This document shows positions 42,535 to 52,754 of a stretch of 64,000 nucleotides of DNA, in pieces. A program made the position numbers and the translations under genes. How positions within the stretch are numbered: the first letter of the stretch is position 1; every line of letters begins with the position of its first letter. Source of the DNA: Asparagopsis taxiformis (Eukaryota; Rhodophyta; Florideophyceae; Bonnemaisoniales; Bonnemaisoniaceae); NCBI GenBank assembly GCA_030407315.1, contig JALQPE010001039.1, positions 35,004 through 99,003 of the forward strand. The letters are read 5' to 3'. The notes beneath the pieces were generated by a model. That model was not told the DNA's origin, did no database searches, and was given only the letters and a program-made list of their open reading frames with translations.

Positions 42535-42790
42535 AGTCAGTTTCTGAATAATCGATCAAATTTCCAAATAACAAGTGTTCACTTACTATTTGGTGAACTG
42601 TAATATTGGTTATCCAATCAGATCAGAGATCCGCAGAGTATTTCACACAAATGTAAACGAGAAAGTCGTAGTACACTTATCGTGGAATGCTACTGATTAC
42701 GGTACCACCAAAGAGGAGTAGGTTGTATTTTCCAGAGGTCAGTTGAGTGATGCGGATTCCAGAGTCAACAAGACCACGCTTAGTCTAGAC

Positions 42791-43273
42791 TGTCGTGAGC
42801 CTTAGTGTTTTCCGAAATTATTTGAAAGTTCCAATGATTGTTGATAGATTTCGTTCTGGTGTTGCAATGTTAATTCCAGAGTGGGCGAGTATGGTTGAGA
42901 AAGGTCGGGCAATTTGGTGTTTCTTGGGTGAAACAAATGATAACCGGTCAGAGCCTCGCGTTCGCGAATATGTCTGATCGAGGCAAACGCGGTCGCGTGT
43001 GATTTGCCAGTAGAATTGAGCTTGTGCTCCTTTTATTGTGTTGCTGGGTGTGCTTGTTGTGTATTTTCTATCTCCGAGTTGGCTCTACCTGGAGTTCTTT
43101 ATATGCTCTATCTGCCTTCACTCTACACCACAAACCTCCACCCTTGCCGACACTTAGACGTTTAGAAATGATCTCTGCCATGAAGTCTGAGCAATTTGTT
43201 GTAGCGAGTATTAGTCCAGAAAATTTCATTACAGTAGCTTGTACTGTTTACAGTGGCTTGAAGATTTCTGACA
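42791..43273 (-). repeat. Copia 5' LTR
   Basis: 483 bp, the same as 36654-37136. The first bases after it on the sense strand (GTCTAGACTAAGCG) do not match the usual initiator-Met primer-binding site. Confidence 0.92.
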
Positions 43274-43579
43274 GAAACTTCTCCACTGCCAATACAAACT
43301 GGAAAGTCTGATAACTGTAACGAACGCCATAGATTTTTCCTGAATCATGTTTTGCGAATAAATTTTAATAGAAATTATGTCGTCCGTTTAAATATTCAGA
43401 CTTTAATAAACTATTCGACAACATCCTATTCTCGGGCACTCAGAAGTTTATCTTTCAAACGAGTGTCAGTTTACCGTCTTGATGGTACTTCGCTCTTGCG
43501 CGACTACAGCCAGTCGCGGCTGTCACGACATTTCAAATTGCCGCGCTCTGGTTTTCTGCGGTGTCACGTTTTTCAAAAT

Positions 43580-44930
43580 AATCGCTAGCACCTCCATTTC
43601 ATACACGCCCAGGACCAGTTCCAAGTGGATACTAAACTTGTCAGGTCTTGAACTGACACAGAAAAGCGAATTATTGAAATACTGCTACACCTGTATCTGT
43701 AATATGATCAAAAAAGCATGCTTGCAACAACAGCATCTCGTTCATTTTTCCATGAGCTGACACAAATTCCATCTTGTGAATGGTCGCGTTCATCTACAGA
43801 TCCAATCGAATGCTATCCGCATTTTCAACAACTAACTCATTAAGGTCCAAGCTGCTGCTCGGTTCCCTTTTTATTTTCATCATGGCTAAGCTTTCTTTCC
43901 CCATCGCAGTACCGAATACATATCCCACATACATTTTCAGTACAAGAAAAGAGTCCTTATCCACTGATCTATAACCGCAATCACCCGGAAATCATTCCGC
44001 GTTTCAACAATATCCAAACGTAGAGCCTGTACACAGCCTTCCACAAGCCGCAGTCATACATCGAAGCCTCGCAGAATAAAAAGCAAACAATTCTGTCTCA
44101 GAGTGCATGTATTGTGTACACACACCAGCATAAAATCTCCGTCGCCTACCAGAAACAGAGACCCAAGTCGTCCGGTCATGAATGCGCATTACATGCGGCA
44201 TGTCATGCGACGAATCCACGCACGGATGCGAGTCAGAAATGAGCTGGAATTGTTGCATTCAGGCGGACGGCAATCCATGATGTTTGGCGGAAGTTTGAAA
44301 TGCGCCATGTCGGGCTGGTAGATAGCAGGATTGAGCGGCACGCGGGGCGCATCGGGTGCCTTTCTCTGTGGCGTATGCGCCACTGGTGTGGAAGGAGAGT
44401 GCGATGTGGTGATACAGCAGAACTTCATGTCGTAGGCGAGATGAGTGAGGCTTTCTGAATGCTAGACTCTTTCTTATCCCGTCGCATACTCGCGGTGCGG
44501 TTTTATACCGTAATTTGCGGGCGGTGACGGAGATCGAGTGTGTCGTGTTGGCGCAGAATCGTCGCCTGGAATGGGCTTTCAAGTGAGGACAATGTATCAG
44601 GGGTGGGGGTGAGGTGGATTTCTACAGCATCAATATCTTTTCCCACGCCGTTACCGCAATGAACATGATGTCATGGATGAGGCAGTCACGATGTTGAATT
44701 GAAGAGTTTTCGTGCAATTCTCTAAACTCAAAAATAAATCCTTCATCCTACTGGCCACTTCCGTGCGATCACCAGAGCAAGTGGTTCAGTGGAAGCGGTG
44801 CGGGTGCCAAAAAGTTCGCGATGTAGTTGCCGACGCGCATGCCTAACGTCAGGCATGGAAATGATGAGATATGTTGGTCGCAGGGTCGAATCCCTCCGTA
44901 CGCACCGCCACTGCGTCATGACGCGCTCCA
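43580..44930. other. Non-coding stretch without a supported gene
   Basis: Short frames only, on both strands. A weak tRNA-like fold near 44806-44915 was examined and not accepted. Confidence 0.45.
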
Positions 44931-45001
44931 CATGAATCCAGTCTGTTGAGTGGCTGCGAGAGGAAACATGAATCCAGTCTGTTGAGTGGCTGCGAGAGGA
45001 A
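44931..45001. repeat. Tandem 36-bp repeat (two copies)
   Basis: Units start CATGAATCCAGTCTGTTGAG at 44931 and 44967. A diverged third piece (CCAGTCTGTTGATTGGCTG) is at about 45252-45270. Confidence 0.8.
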
Positions 45002-45039
45002 CACAGGTCGCGTAGCGTAGCACGGCCGTAGGGTCGCGT

Positions 45040-45245
45040 AGCACGGCCGTTGACAGGCCATAACAAGTTATGGACAGGCCATAACAAGTTATGGCCTGTC
45101 AACAAGTAAGGCCTGTCAACAAGTTCAGGCCATAACTTGTTATGGCCTGTCATCACGCGAAGCAAACGGGACAGTTTGCTTGACGTGAAACTGGATGTCA
45201 CGTAAACTGGACAGACAGTTTGCTTGACGTGACAGCCCATAACAA
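45040..45245. repeat. Cluster of long palindromes
   Basis: GACAGGCCATAAC, a two-base AA spacer and GTTATGGCCTGTC form a perfect palindrome near 45075-45102. Related half-sites (GGCCATAACAAGTTATGG, GGCCATAACTTGTTATGGCC) lie on each side. Two copies of ACAGTTTGCTTGACGTGA follow. The DNA or its transcript could form strong hairpins. Confidence 0.8.
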
Positions 45246-45299
45246 GCCATTCCAGTCTGTTGATTGGCTGGGTGAGGCATACGGGGGATATGCAGTGTT

Positions 45300-45625
45300 T
45301 ATCCACACGATACTCAATGTGGAGAGTTTATCCACATAAACCACCACTCTTAATCACATTGAGTATGATACTCAATGTGGAATCCACATTGAATGTGGAA
45401 TCCACATTGAGTACCACATTGACATTCAATGTGGATTCCACATTGAGTACCACATTGACATTCAATGTGGATTCCACATTGAGTACCACATTGACATTCA
45501 ATGTGGATTCCACATTGAGTACCACATTGACATTCAATGTGGATTCCACATTGAGTACCACATTGAGTATCATGTGGAATCCACATTGAGTATGAGTATG
45601 ATACTCAATGTGGATTGAATGTGGA
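45300..45625. repeat. 36-bp palindromic minisatellite
   Basis: Four exact 36-bp units begin GTACCACATTGACATTCAAT at 45411, 45447, 45483 and 45519 (core 45411-45554). Each contains complementary halves (TCAATGTGG and CCACATTGA), and partial units with the same words extend on both sides. It has no spacers, so it is not a CRISPR array. Both strands stay open because 36 is divisible by three; neither translation looks like a real protein. Confidence 0.93.
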
Positions 45626-45871
45626 GAATGTGGAAATGTGGAGAATGTCACTCATACACAAATGTGATTAGTTCCGTTCTGTGCCTACAGTTCAGTAATC
45701 TCTTCTCGAGAAGCAGGTGTCGCTACCGCACGCACACACTATTGTTATCACTATTTAACATCCTTACCACTACCGTTCTCGGCCCAGAACACCACTTAAC
45801 AATTTGAGACGAAGGAATTAAAGAACGCAGTTTTACTGCAAGGTTTGCGGGAATTTCACCTGGCCAAACCT

Positions 45872-45936
45872 GGGGGGTAGGAGTGCTGTAGTCCTTCAGG
45901 TGTAACCCTGCCTGCGCATGTAGCAAATGGCCCCCC
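45872..45936 (+). repeat. Dispersed 65-bp hairpin-ended repeat, copy 1
   Basis: It begins GGGGGGTAGGAGT, ends GGCCCCCC and shares GCTGTAGTCCTTCAGGTG (one-base variant) with the copy at 48009-48073. G-run and C-run ends can pair. Confidence 0.6.
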
Positions 45937-48008
45937 AGAGGTGCCCAGGGTGACTATAAATTCTACAAGGTCAGCGGGATGGAGGGAGGGTTTTCAACGG
46001 AAACGGAAGACGGATCTATGGGGGGAGCGCGATGCAGTCCGGGTCGTTGGAGCTGGGAAGCGAGTCTGCTTGCCCCTTGACCTGGCTTCAGTGATCGGGT
46101 GCTGCTTGGCGATTGCCGCCGTCGATAGTTTCCATTGCAGTTTCAGTCGTGATTCAATCAATCCCAGTCCAGCCCCGGTACAGGGGATGCCCCTCCAATT
46201 TTGGGTTGCGTACTGTACCCTATACAGAAAGAGTCCCCGCCAACTACTCATCGTGCCTGCACTACCGTTTTGATGTTAAAATATCTTCTGCGCGTCTTGA
46301 AATTCTATTCATTTTTCAGCCCGCACTGAAGCAGGTGTCGCTACGCATGTATTGCGCTACCGCACGCATGTATTGCTATGTTTCAATATTTGCACCCGTG
46401 ACAGTCAAAACGTTGAATATGACCGAGTCGTCGCCACAACTTCCACGCCAGTGCCCATGGATGATAGAAATACGTCATGCGATGCGCCGCGACCTCCCAA
46501 ATTGACAACTTACTTTATACCATTGTAATTGTAGGATTCACGTAATGTAATTCACCAATTCACGACCCTCGGCCGTCCCTCTGAACTAAACACGTCCAAC
46601 GAACACAGTCCTCTTCTCGCAACATGGCGGATTAAGCTCCCTCGATCTCGCCCATGCGGTGGCGGCTCAAGAATAACTACATGACAGAGCAACATTGCTA
46701 TGCGACGAGCGACAAAGCACACATGCCTATTCCACTCCCACCACCGCCCGACACATGTACGTCAACCGCGCCATCCCCGATGCGCGTTCAGCATCCTGTT
46801 GCGCAGCGCGATCAGTCGTCGGCAGTCGCGTGGTCTGCTGCTTCAACACTGCATGTTGCATGCACCCGGCGAGCGCGCAGGGCTGTGAAATTCCCCGGAT
46901 TGACGCCGACGTGCGCGCGGACATTTCCGAGTGGAATGTGGTCGTTTGTGCGGATGCGTGCGAAGTGCGTGGTTGCTCGTGTGCGTTCATGGGAGAATCT
47001 GTATGACATTCCTCTGGGAATCTGCAGCTAGCAAGCGATTGCATGTAGTCGCGACCTGTCTATGCCGCATATTGTGGCCACGAATTATCTCACAGATCGT
47101 GTGCTGGCCAATGCGCACCGCGGGATGTGTGGACGAGTGCGTTTCTGCTGACCGCAACGCCCTTCGAAAAAAAGGGCACACTGGTCTTCCAGTTGGCGAA
47201 CGCTCCAAACGGGAATCTCGGATCTGCCCTACAGTCCATAGATGTACCAAAGTAACATTCCGCAGCCATCCCACTCCTCAGGTATACCATCATAGCTTGG
47301 CGATTCCATGCCAATTTAGCATCGCACCGCGAAAAGTATCACGTTCCATCCGCGTAAGAAAGCCTCGCATCGCCGTGATCGATGGCGATCTCATCGGCAA
47401 CTTGGCAAGGGCGTGGAGACATCGCCGTCCTAGCACCCGCCACGAAACAACCGGTTGGTACAGAACGTTATCCACCGATTCATCATCGGCCGATCAACCG
47501 TTGATAAAACCCGAGACGAGACGAGGTGACGAGCCGCCTAGACGTACACCCGCCCCATGTCGAGCCGAACCGCCTCGGGAATTCGCTTCGCTCTGATCCG
47601 TTGTGTACATCACTCGACGCAGCGAAAAAGCTGCTCATGACGCAAGCTGCATACGATTGGAGCTATAGCGCTCCAGTCCCGACCTGCGTTTCCTGCTCTG
47701 ATACCGCTCGCAAGGCATGGACACAACCCGAGATAGGACTTTGGATAGTACGCCCACGAGTCGCGATCAGTTTTTCCGACGCTCACCATCTGATCTAGCC
47801 CTTGCGCAAGTAGTGTCCTATTGCCGGCGTGGGTGTTTTGGACAGGTGTCCTTATTTTCAATAAATTTGAACTTGAGACATTGGCACACATGTTAACATC
47901 CGCCCACTGCCGTACTAGGCACAAAACTCGATTGAAATCGAACATGTTTAGTTTAGAGAACGCAGCGGGGCTGCCAGGTCTGCTGGATATCGAACCAGTC
48001 CAAACCGA
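45937..48008. other. Intergenic stretch without a supported gene
   Basis: Frames up to 221 codons (46931-47596, +) occur, but their composition is irregular, they overlap equally long frames on the other strand, and they show no motif. A 17-bp direct repeat GAAGCAGGTGTCGCTAC is at 45710 and 46328. Confidence 0.4.
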
Positions 48009-48073
48009 GGGGGTAGGAGTCCTGTAGTCCTTCAGGTGATTAGCCTGCCTGTGCATTTAGCTGAAAGGCCCCC
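48009..48073 (+). repeat. Dispersed 65-bp hairpin-ended repeat, copy 2
   Basis: Starts GGGGGTAGGAGTCCTGTAG and ends AAAGGCCCCC. Same length and central words as the copy at 45872-45936. Confidence 0.6.
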
Positions 48074-48547
48074 TGGCGCGGACAACACATCACTAGAGTT
48101 CGATAGCTATTTGGTGAGGGTGGGCGGGAAAACTTAAGTGGAAGAGCAAGGGTGAGGCGGCACGGTGACGCAGTAGCTAGAAGCGACTAGTTGACAATTC
48201 CCTGAACGACGCAGAGCCCGCCCGTCGCGAATGACTGGTTTCCTTAGCGGCAGATGATCCGTCGGTGCAGCTCTGGATTTGTATTCCATGACAAACGCCG
48301 TCGTCGGGTGGTAAATCAATTTGGTTCCAATCAGCTTGACTCTGCACGAGTCGGAATTCAGGGGCAAGAGTTGCATACTGTATCGCAAACAGGTTTTACC
48401 GCCAAATTAGCCACCGTGCCTCATACTTTCGTTGTGAAGTTCAAATATCTTCTTCGTTCCTTGAAACCCTATAATCTTGAACTCATATCTGCCCCACTAC
48501 CACTCCGTCCATGTCCACTTCCCTCCAGACAACAACACCCAACGTCA

Positions 48548-48694
48548 ATGATGTGCGCTCATTGTTGGTCTCAGAAAGCGAAAGGGAGAAATTATTGTGA
48601 GTCATGTGCGATGATCATTCGACTCCCCTATCAGCGTAGCTTCACATTTCACGATGACTACGCGCCATTTCCTCGATCACAGCATGGCACTTAG
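48548..48694 (+). CDS. 48-residue zinc-ribbon-like ORF (copy 2)
   Basis: The second copy of the ORF at 17100, with the pattern CAHCWSQKAKGRNYCESC. Differences at several positions leave all four cysteines and the frame length unchanged. It lies 0.5 kb from WD40 B'', on the opposite strand and facing its 3' end. Function and expression are unknown. Confidence 0.4.
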   Translation: MMCAHCWSQKAKGRNYCESCAMIIRLPYQRSFTFHDDYAPFPRSQHGT

Positions 48695-48755
48695 TCTTCT
48701 GCGCTCGAGTCCTGGCTCACAAATCTGCAAGGTAGCCCATGCCGATGGGTATAAC

Positions 48756-48828
48756 CTGACGAGATCAGGCAGCGCTTGGACTCGAGGATAACTTGTCTCG
48801 GATTCGTCCTCTTCTGAGCAATTTCAGA
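48756..48828. repeat. Duplicated 3'-flank of WD40 genes
   Basis: The segment containing CTGACGAGATCAGGCAGCGC to GAGCAATTTCAGA recurs at 53620-53692. In both places it joins the same WD40 3' flank (CAAACGCTGTACACG), which marks the tandem duplication unit of B'' and F. Confidence 0.8.
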
Positions 48829-49160
48829 TCAAACGCTGTACACGTTTACACTTGGCATTGGCTGTTGTATCCTATAATGGAATATATTTTCAGCCTCACT
48901 ACCTCTTTCCATTCCACAGTGCCCGCCATGTTTCTAATTGATCGATCTCCCACACTTCCCACACTAAATTTAATTTGTTCCTACGCCCCTCAATTGGTAA
49001 TTCAACTCCATCCACACCCATCACAACCCATATTCCCGCCCGCAGACTAAACACGTGCCATATCCTCCTTCGCTGTTTCTTCTACTTCTCCACTCCTATT
49101 CGACAGTTCCCAAACCCTTGTGCAAATAATAAATATTTTCATTTACATTCTTCTACTCTC

Positions 49161-50324
49161 TCATACTACATTCAGTCGTTCAAACCTCACCACCCTTCCC
49201 TCTTCCGCTCTACCACCCACGCCCTCCTTTCCACTCACACTCCACACAAACACACCCGTGGCCAGTGCGATCAGCGATTTCCCGTCTGCACTCATTCGCA
49301 GGGAGCACACATTTCGCATACGCTCGTGCTGCAACTCTCCGACAAATTTCACTCCGTCATCTAGGTTGCTAACGTCCCACACGCAGATTCGCTCACTGCC
49401 GCCAGAGTACAACAGCTTGCCGTCCGTGCTGAAAACAACTGACAACGCACTGCCGTAATGTCCTCTGAGCGGGGCGAATACCTGCTTGCGCGTGCGCACG
49501 TCCCAGATACGCACACTGCCATCGTATGAAGCTGAAGCGACCAGCTGTCCGCACTCGCTGACGGCTAAACCATTCAACGACATGATGTGTCCGACAAGCG
49601 CCTCACCCACTGGTTGCAACGTCTGGGCATCCCAGAGTCGCGCAGAGCAATCGGCCGATGCAGATACAACAACGGATCCGTTGGCGGCCACGACGAGCGA
49701 ACGCACCGTTTTCGCATGGGCTCTCGCAATGCTCACGATGCCGCCGTTGTTCATGTCGATGAGCAGAAGTAAGCCAGATCTCGTACCGACTACCGCTCGG
49801 CTGGACGAGACAAGCTGCAGGCATTCGACGTATTCTTCGCAATCCGTTCCGGGGATGTGGAACCAGCGAGTGAGCTTGTAGTTGTCCCAGATGATGACGA
49901 TTCCGGAAGAATCACAGGACACCATGCAGCCTGATTGCCCGACGCAGATGGCAGTAATGGCATTGTCCTCGTGACCATGGAGGGCGTGACTCTCCTGACC
50001 ATTGTGGGGCGAAATCACTCGCAACTCACCACTGTAGGCGCCGAGGATGATTGATCCTGTGGAGTGGGCGATTTCCATGCGCCATGGCCAGTAGTCGACC
50101 GAGAAGACATTGGTCAACGTAGGTGACATCGGCGTGCATCGAATGATGGACTTGAGCGGTTTGGGTGATGGTGGGGTATGAGCGTTAGAGATGGGGCTCT
50201 CCAGCATAGCATCTTGGTTGGGGGAGGATTGTGGTGATGGGGAAATGGATGGTGAGCTCCTTCGAGCTCGCCCAATGGAAAATATGGCCTGGAAAAGACC
50301 GACAAGGAGAGAAAATCCAAACAT
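49161..50324 (-). CDS. WD40-repeat protein B'' (mosaic)
   Basis: This 387-residue protein starts at MFGFSLLVGLFQAIFSIG. Up to about residue 250 it follows B'. From ALVGHIMSLNGLAVSECG through SASYDGSVRIWDV it follows F instead (ALVGHTMSLYGLAVSECG), then returns to the common C-terminus. The WD-repeat residues are kept and no break is present. TACTTAAGTT lies at 50424-50433. It is one of three full-length WD40 genes in tandem here. The switch of similarity within the gene suggests conversion with F. Confidence 0.85.
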   Translation of the reverse strand: MFGFSLLVGLFQAIFSIGRARRSSPSISPSPQSSPNQDAMLESPISNAHTPPSPKPLKSIIRCTPMSPTLTNVFSVDYWPWRMEIAHSTGSIILGAYSGELRVISPHNGQESHALHGHEDNAITAICVGQSGCMVSCDSSGIVIIWDNYKLTRWFHIPGTDCEEYVECLQLVSSSRAVVGTRSGLLLLIDMNNGGIVSIARAHAKTVRSLVVAANGSVVVSASADCSARLWDAQTLQPVGEALVGHIMSLNGLAVSECGQLVASASYDGSVRIWDVRTRKQVFAPLRGHYGSALSVVFSTDGKLLYSGGSERICVWDVSNLDDGVKFVGELQHERMRNVCSLRMSADGKSLIALATGVFVWSVSGKEGVGGRAEEGRVVRFERLNVV

Positions 50325-50423
50325 AGCTTTGGTTACTTTGTTTGATGTGTTGAAAACTGAATGGCAGATGTGAATGGAGCGATGGAGAGGGATGGTGGGT
50401 TGCAGTTATTGGCATTGTTGGGG

Positions 50424-50433
50424 AACTTAAGTA
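50424..50433 (-). promoter_or_regulatory. TACTTAAGTT element of WD40 B''
   Basis: The element lies 100-109 bp upstream of the B'' start codon. Confidence 0.45.
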
Positions 50434-51455
50434 GAGGGAGGAAGTGAGTGAGAAAGGGGCTGGGCGTCCTAGGAATAGCTGAGTGTGTTGAGGCAGAGTT
50501 GAATGGGGGAGAGCATGATGCGTGAAAATTTCATTGTGGTAAAGTTTTCGAGAGTCAATGGATACGGAGGGATAGAGCTTTCAGTAGAGTGAGACACGTG
50601 ACTAGAGGAAAGTGCAAGAAACGAGGAGAGGGAGTATCGTAAGATCACAGGCAAGAAAACATGCGGATGGAAGTGCGGCATGTTTCGTGGAAGGCATTGG
50701 AGAAGCCATGGAAGGAGGCTGTGAAGGTGTTGGGTCTGACGGAATTGAGCGAGTCAGGAACTGGTGGCCTGGGATGGAAATTCTTTGAGTGAAGTGAGAG
50801 TTGATGGGAGACATTATTACGCGTCGACAGACTACAGTGGTTTGCATTAGAATTGTTTGCCTGATTGCACGGCATCGCACAGGTGAACGCTTCGAGTTTG
50901 AGTCTGCAGAACCAGGTTGCACGTACGATACGGATGTGGCATGGACCGGGGGTATCTGTCTCATGCGATCGAGTCATTCCAGAGCATCATGATTTCATGT
51001 TTGTTTAATTGAAAGAAAGAAGGATTCGGGGAGATCAATTAGTTGTGAGTATTTCCATTTACAAAATGGGAGATTCGACGAGACAACAGTGTTGTCACCG
51101 CACCAGGATGCCAGTCACACTTGCTGCATTCTGGTTTGTTGTTCCTTCCAGTTCTATCGTTCAATTCGCTGGATTTGTGCGCCCACCCGAACGATTCTGC
51201 GGCCAATTAGGGTGAAATAGATCAGCGCGACATCGCAATGAACCTCCGGTTAACATCAATTGGATAGATCCCGACTGTTGCATCCTTCCTGACAGATCAA
51301 TTCACTTCCACTCATCTCAATTGCTCAATTCTAATTATCTCTCCTTCTGTCAGCACACTTGCCACACTCCTCTTCGCTGTTTCTTGCTTTCCTACCTCCC
51401 TATTCGACAACCGATATCCCGCACAAACGCTTCAAAATTTAATTTTCCTATCTAC

Positions 51456-52754
51456 TCAATCACTCCCGCCCCCAACCACCATCCGCTCATAACGCATCAC
51501 CTTCCCTTCTCCCCCGCCTCCTCTCTCTCCACAGACCCGCCACACGAACACATGCGATGCCAACGCAATCACCTCGCATCCATTTGCGCTCATTCGCAGC
51601 GACGAAACATTCCGCATCCGCTCATCTTCCAATTTACCTACGAGTCGGATACCGCCTTCCACACTGCCCACATCCCACACACAGATTTCCTCGCTGCCGC
51701 CAGAGTACAGCGTGCTCCCATCAGCGCTGAACACCACCGACAGTGCAATCCCGCTATGCGCTGTCAGCGTTTCACAACTCCCCATCGATGTGTATATATT
51801 GCTCACCCGAATCGTCCCGTCGTACCCCGCCGAGACCACGAGACGTCCACACCGGCTCACTGCCAAGCCGTTCAAAGATGTCGCGTGGTCAATTGGCACC
51901 TCGCCGACCGGCTGCAACGTTTGAGCACTCCATATTCTCGCGTAGCCGTCCGACAAACCAGATACAACAAATGATCCGTCAGCGGCAATGGCGAGCGCGT
52001 TCACCGCTTTGCTATGCGCTCTGGCAATGCTGATAACGTCGCCACTGCATGCGTCAACGAGTAACAGCAGGCCGGATTGCGTGCCAACCACGGCTCGATT
52101 CGGTGACACCAGCTGCATGGACTCGACGTATTCTCCGCCGCCAAATCCGGGGATACGACTACAGCGAGCGGGCGTTTCCTCGTTCCAAGTGATGAACGTT
52201 CCCGTGGAATCGCAGGAAACGATACGCTCCGATTCGATGGTACACAATCCAACGATGGAGTTGTGCCCATGGCCGCGCAGAATATGAGTTTGTTTGCCGC
52301 TGCGGAGCGAAACAATACGCAGCTCGCCGCTGTATGCTCCGAGGGCAATGGCGCAAGAGGTATGGAGCACCTCCATGCGGCAATGCCAGCTACCGACCGG
52401 AATGATGCTCTGTAATGCGAATGATTGACGGACGCAACGATGAGCGAGCATCAACGAATCGAACGGGGCACGGTGTGACGTGCCACGCAATTGCCAAGCG
52501 ATGCGATTGCAGACAATTGTGGCAGACGGGGATTGAGGCTGAATGGCGTTGTAGATCGTGAGATCTGAAGTGTCAGCCATTTTGAGCACAGCCATGATGC
52601 GCTTGCTGGTGGGTGTTATTGCGCACACTGCGGGCGCGGAATCATGCTGAGGTTGGGAAGATGGATGCAGTGTCGAAGGAGCGTGTGACGAGTCGTAGGC
52701 ACGCGCGACAGACAACAGGGTCTGAACAATGCAGGCGATAGAGAAGCCAAACAT
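51456..52754 (-). CDS. WD40-repeat protein A'' (full-length A type)
   Basis: This 432-residue protein is the only complete A-type gene in the window. MFGFSIACIVQTLLSVARAY (residues 1-20) is followed by a linker longer than in B (to about residue 110), then WD repeats (RGHGHNSIVGLCTIESE, VVSGLSDGYARIWS, VVSAGYDGTIRVSN, YSGGSEEICVWDVG). The start is set by the shared MFGFS; an upstream in-frame extension to 53036 is not conserved. TATTTAAT lies about 95 bp upstream (near 52850) in place of TACTTAAGTT. It shows which half is missing from A and A'. Confidence 0.83.
   Translation of the reverse strand: MFGFSIACIVQTLLSVARAYDSSHAPSTLHPSSQPQHDSAPAVCAITPTSKRIMAVLKMADTSDLTIYNAIQPQSPSATIVCNRIAWQLRGTSHRAPFDSLMLAHRCVRQSFALQSIIPVGSWHCRMEVLHTSCAIALGAYSGELRIVSLRSGKQTHILRGHGHNSIVGLCTIESERIVSCDSTGTFITWNEETPARCSRIPGFGGGEYVESMQLVSPNRAVVGTQSGLLLLVDACSGDVISIARAHSKAVNALAIAADGSFVVSGLSDGYARIWSAQTLQPVGEVPIDHATSLNGLAVSRCGRLVVSAGYDGTIRVSNIYTSMGSCETLTAHSGIALSVVFSADGSTLYSGGSEEICVWDVGSVEGGIRLVGKLEDERMRNVSSLRMSANGCEVIALASHVFVWRVCGERGGGGEGKVMRYERMVVGGGSD

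Larger units (their letters stand above)
36654..43273 (-). mobile_element. Ty1/Copia LTR retrotransposon, complete
   Basis: The 6620-bp element is flanked by the 5-bp duplication GAAAC (36649-36653 and 43274-43278). Its two 483-bp LTRs appear identical. On the - strand it encodes an extra zinc-finger frame, then gag, then pol (protease, integrase, RT, RNase H in Copia order). It lies in the right arm upstream of WD40 A'. Identical LTRs and open gag and pol frames indicate a recent insertion. Confidence 0.93.
13405..43570 (-). repeat. Right arm of large inverted duplication, expanded by insertions
   Basis: This is the reverse complement of 1-6384 in the same gene order: D', C', B', A', then the upstream sequence. 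Insertions present only here are 14122-17824 (WD40 E block), 21961-27458 (Gypsy), 28173-36337 (Harbinger) and 36654-43273 (Copia). They account for nearly all of the length difference. The left arm supplies the empty sites, so the insertions either followed the duplication or were confined to this arm. Confidence 0.88.

Noticed and set aside
44806..44915. tRNA-like segment with GCGGTGCG and CGCACCGC ends and a T-arm-like GGGTCGAATCCC
   Set aside because: The T-loop is one base short, no D-arm with the usual GG is present, and the anticodon loop would have six or eight bases. It may be a decayed tRNA or chance.
45411..45554. CRISPR array
   Set aside because: The 36-bp units are contiguous with no variable spacers, and the surrounding genome is eukaryotic.
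45260..45651. Repeat-encoded proteins on both strands across the minisatellite
   Set aside because: The frames are open only because the repeat length is a multiple of three. Both strands give low-complexity repeats with no start context.
46931..47596. 221-codon frame on the + strand
   Set aside because: No motif, promoter or conserved copy; overlapping frames on the other strand are equally open.
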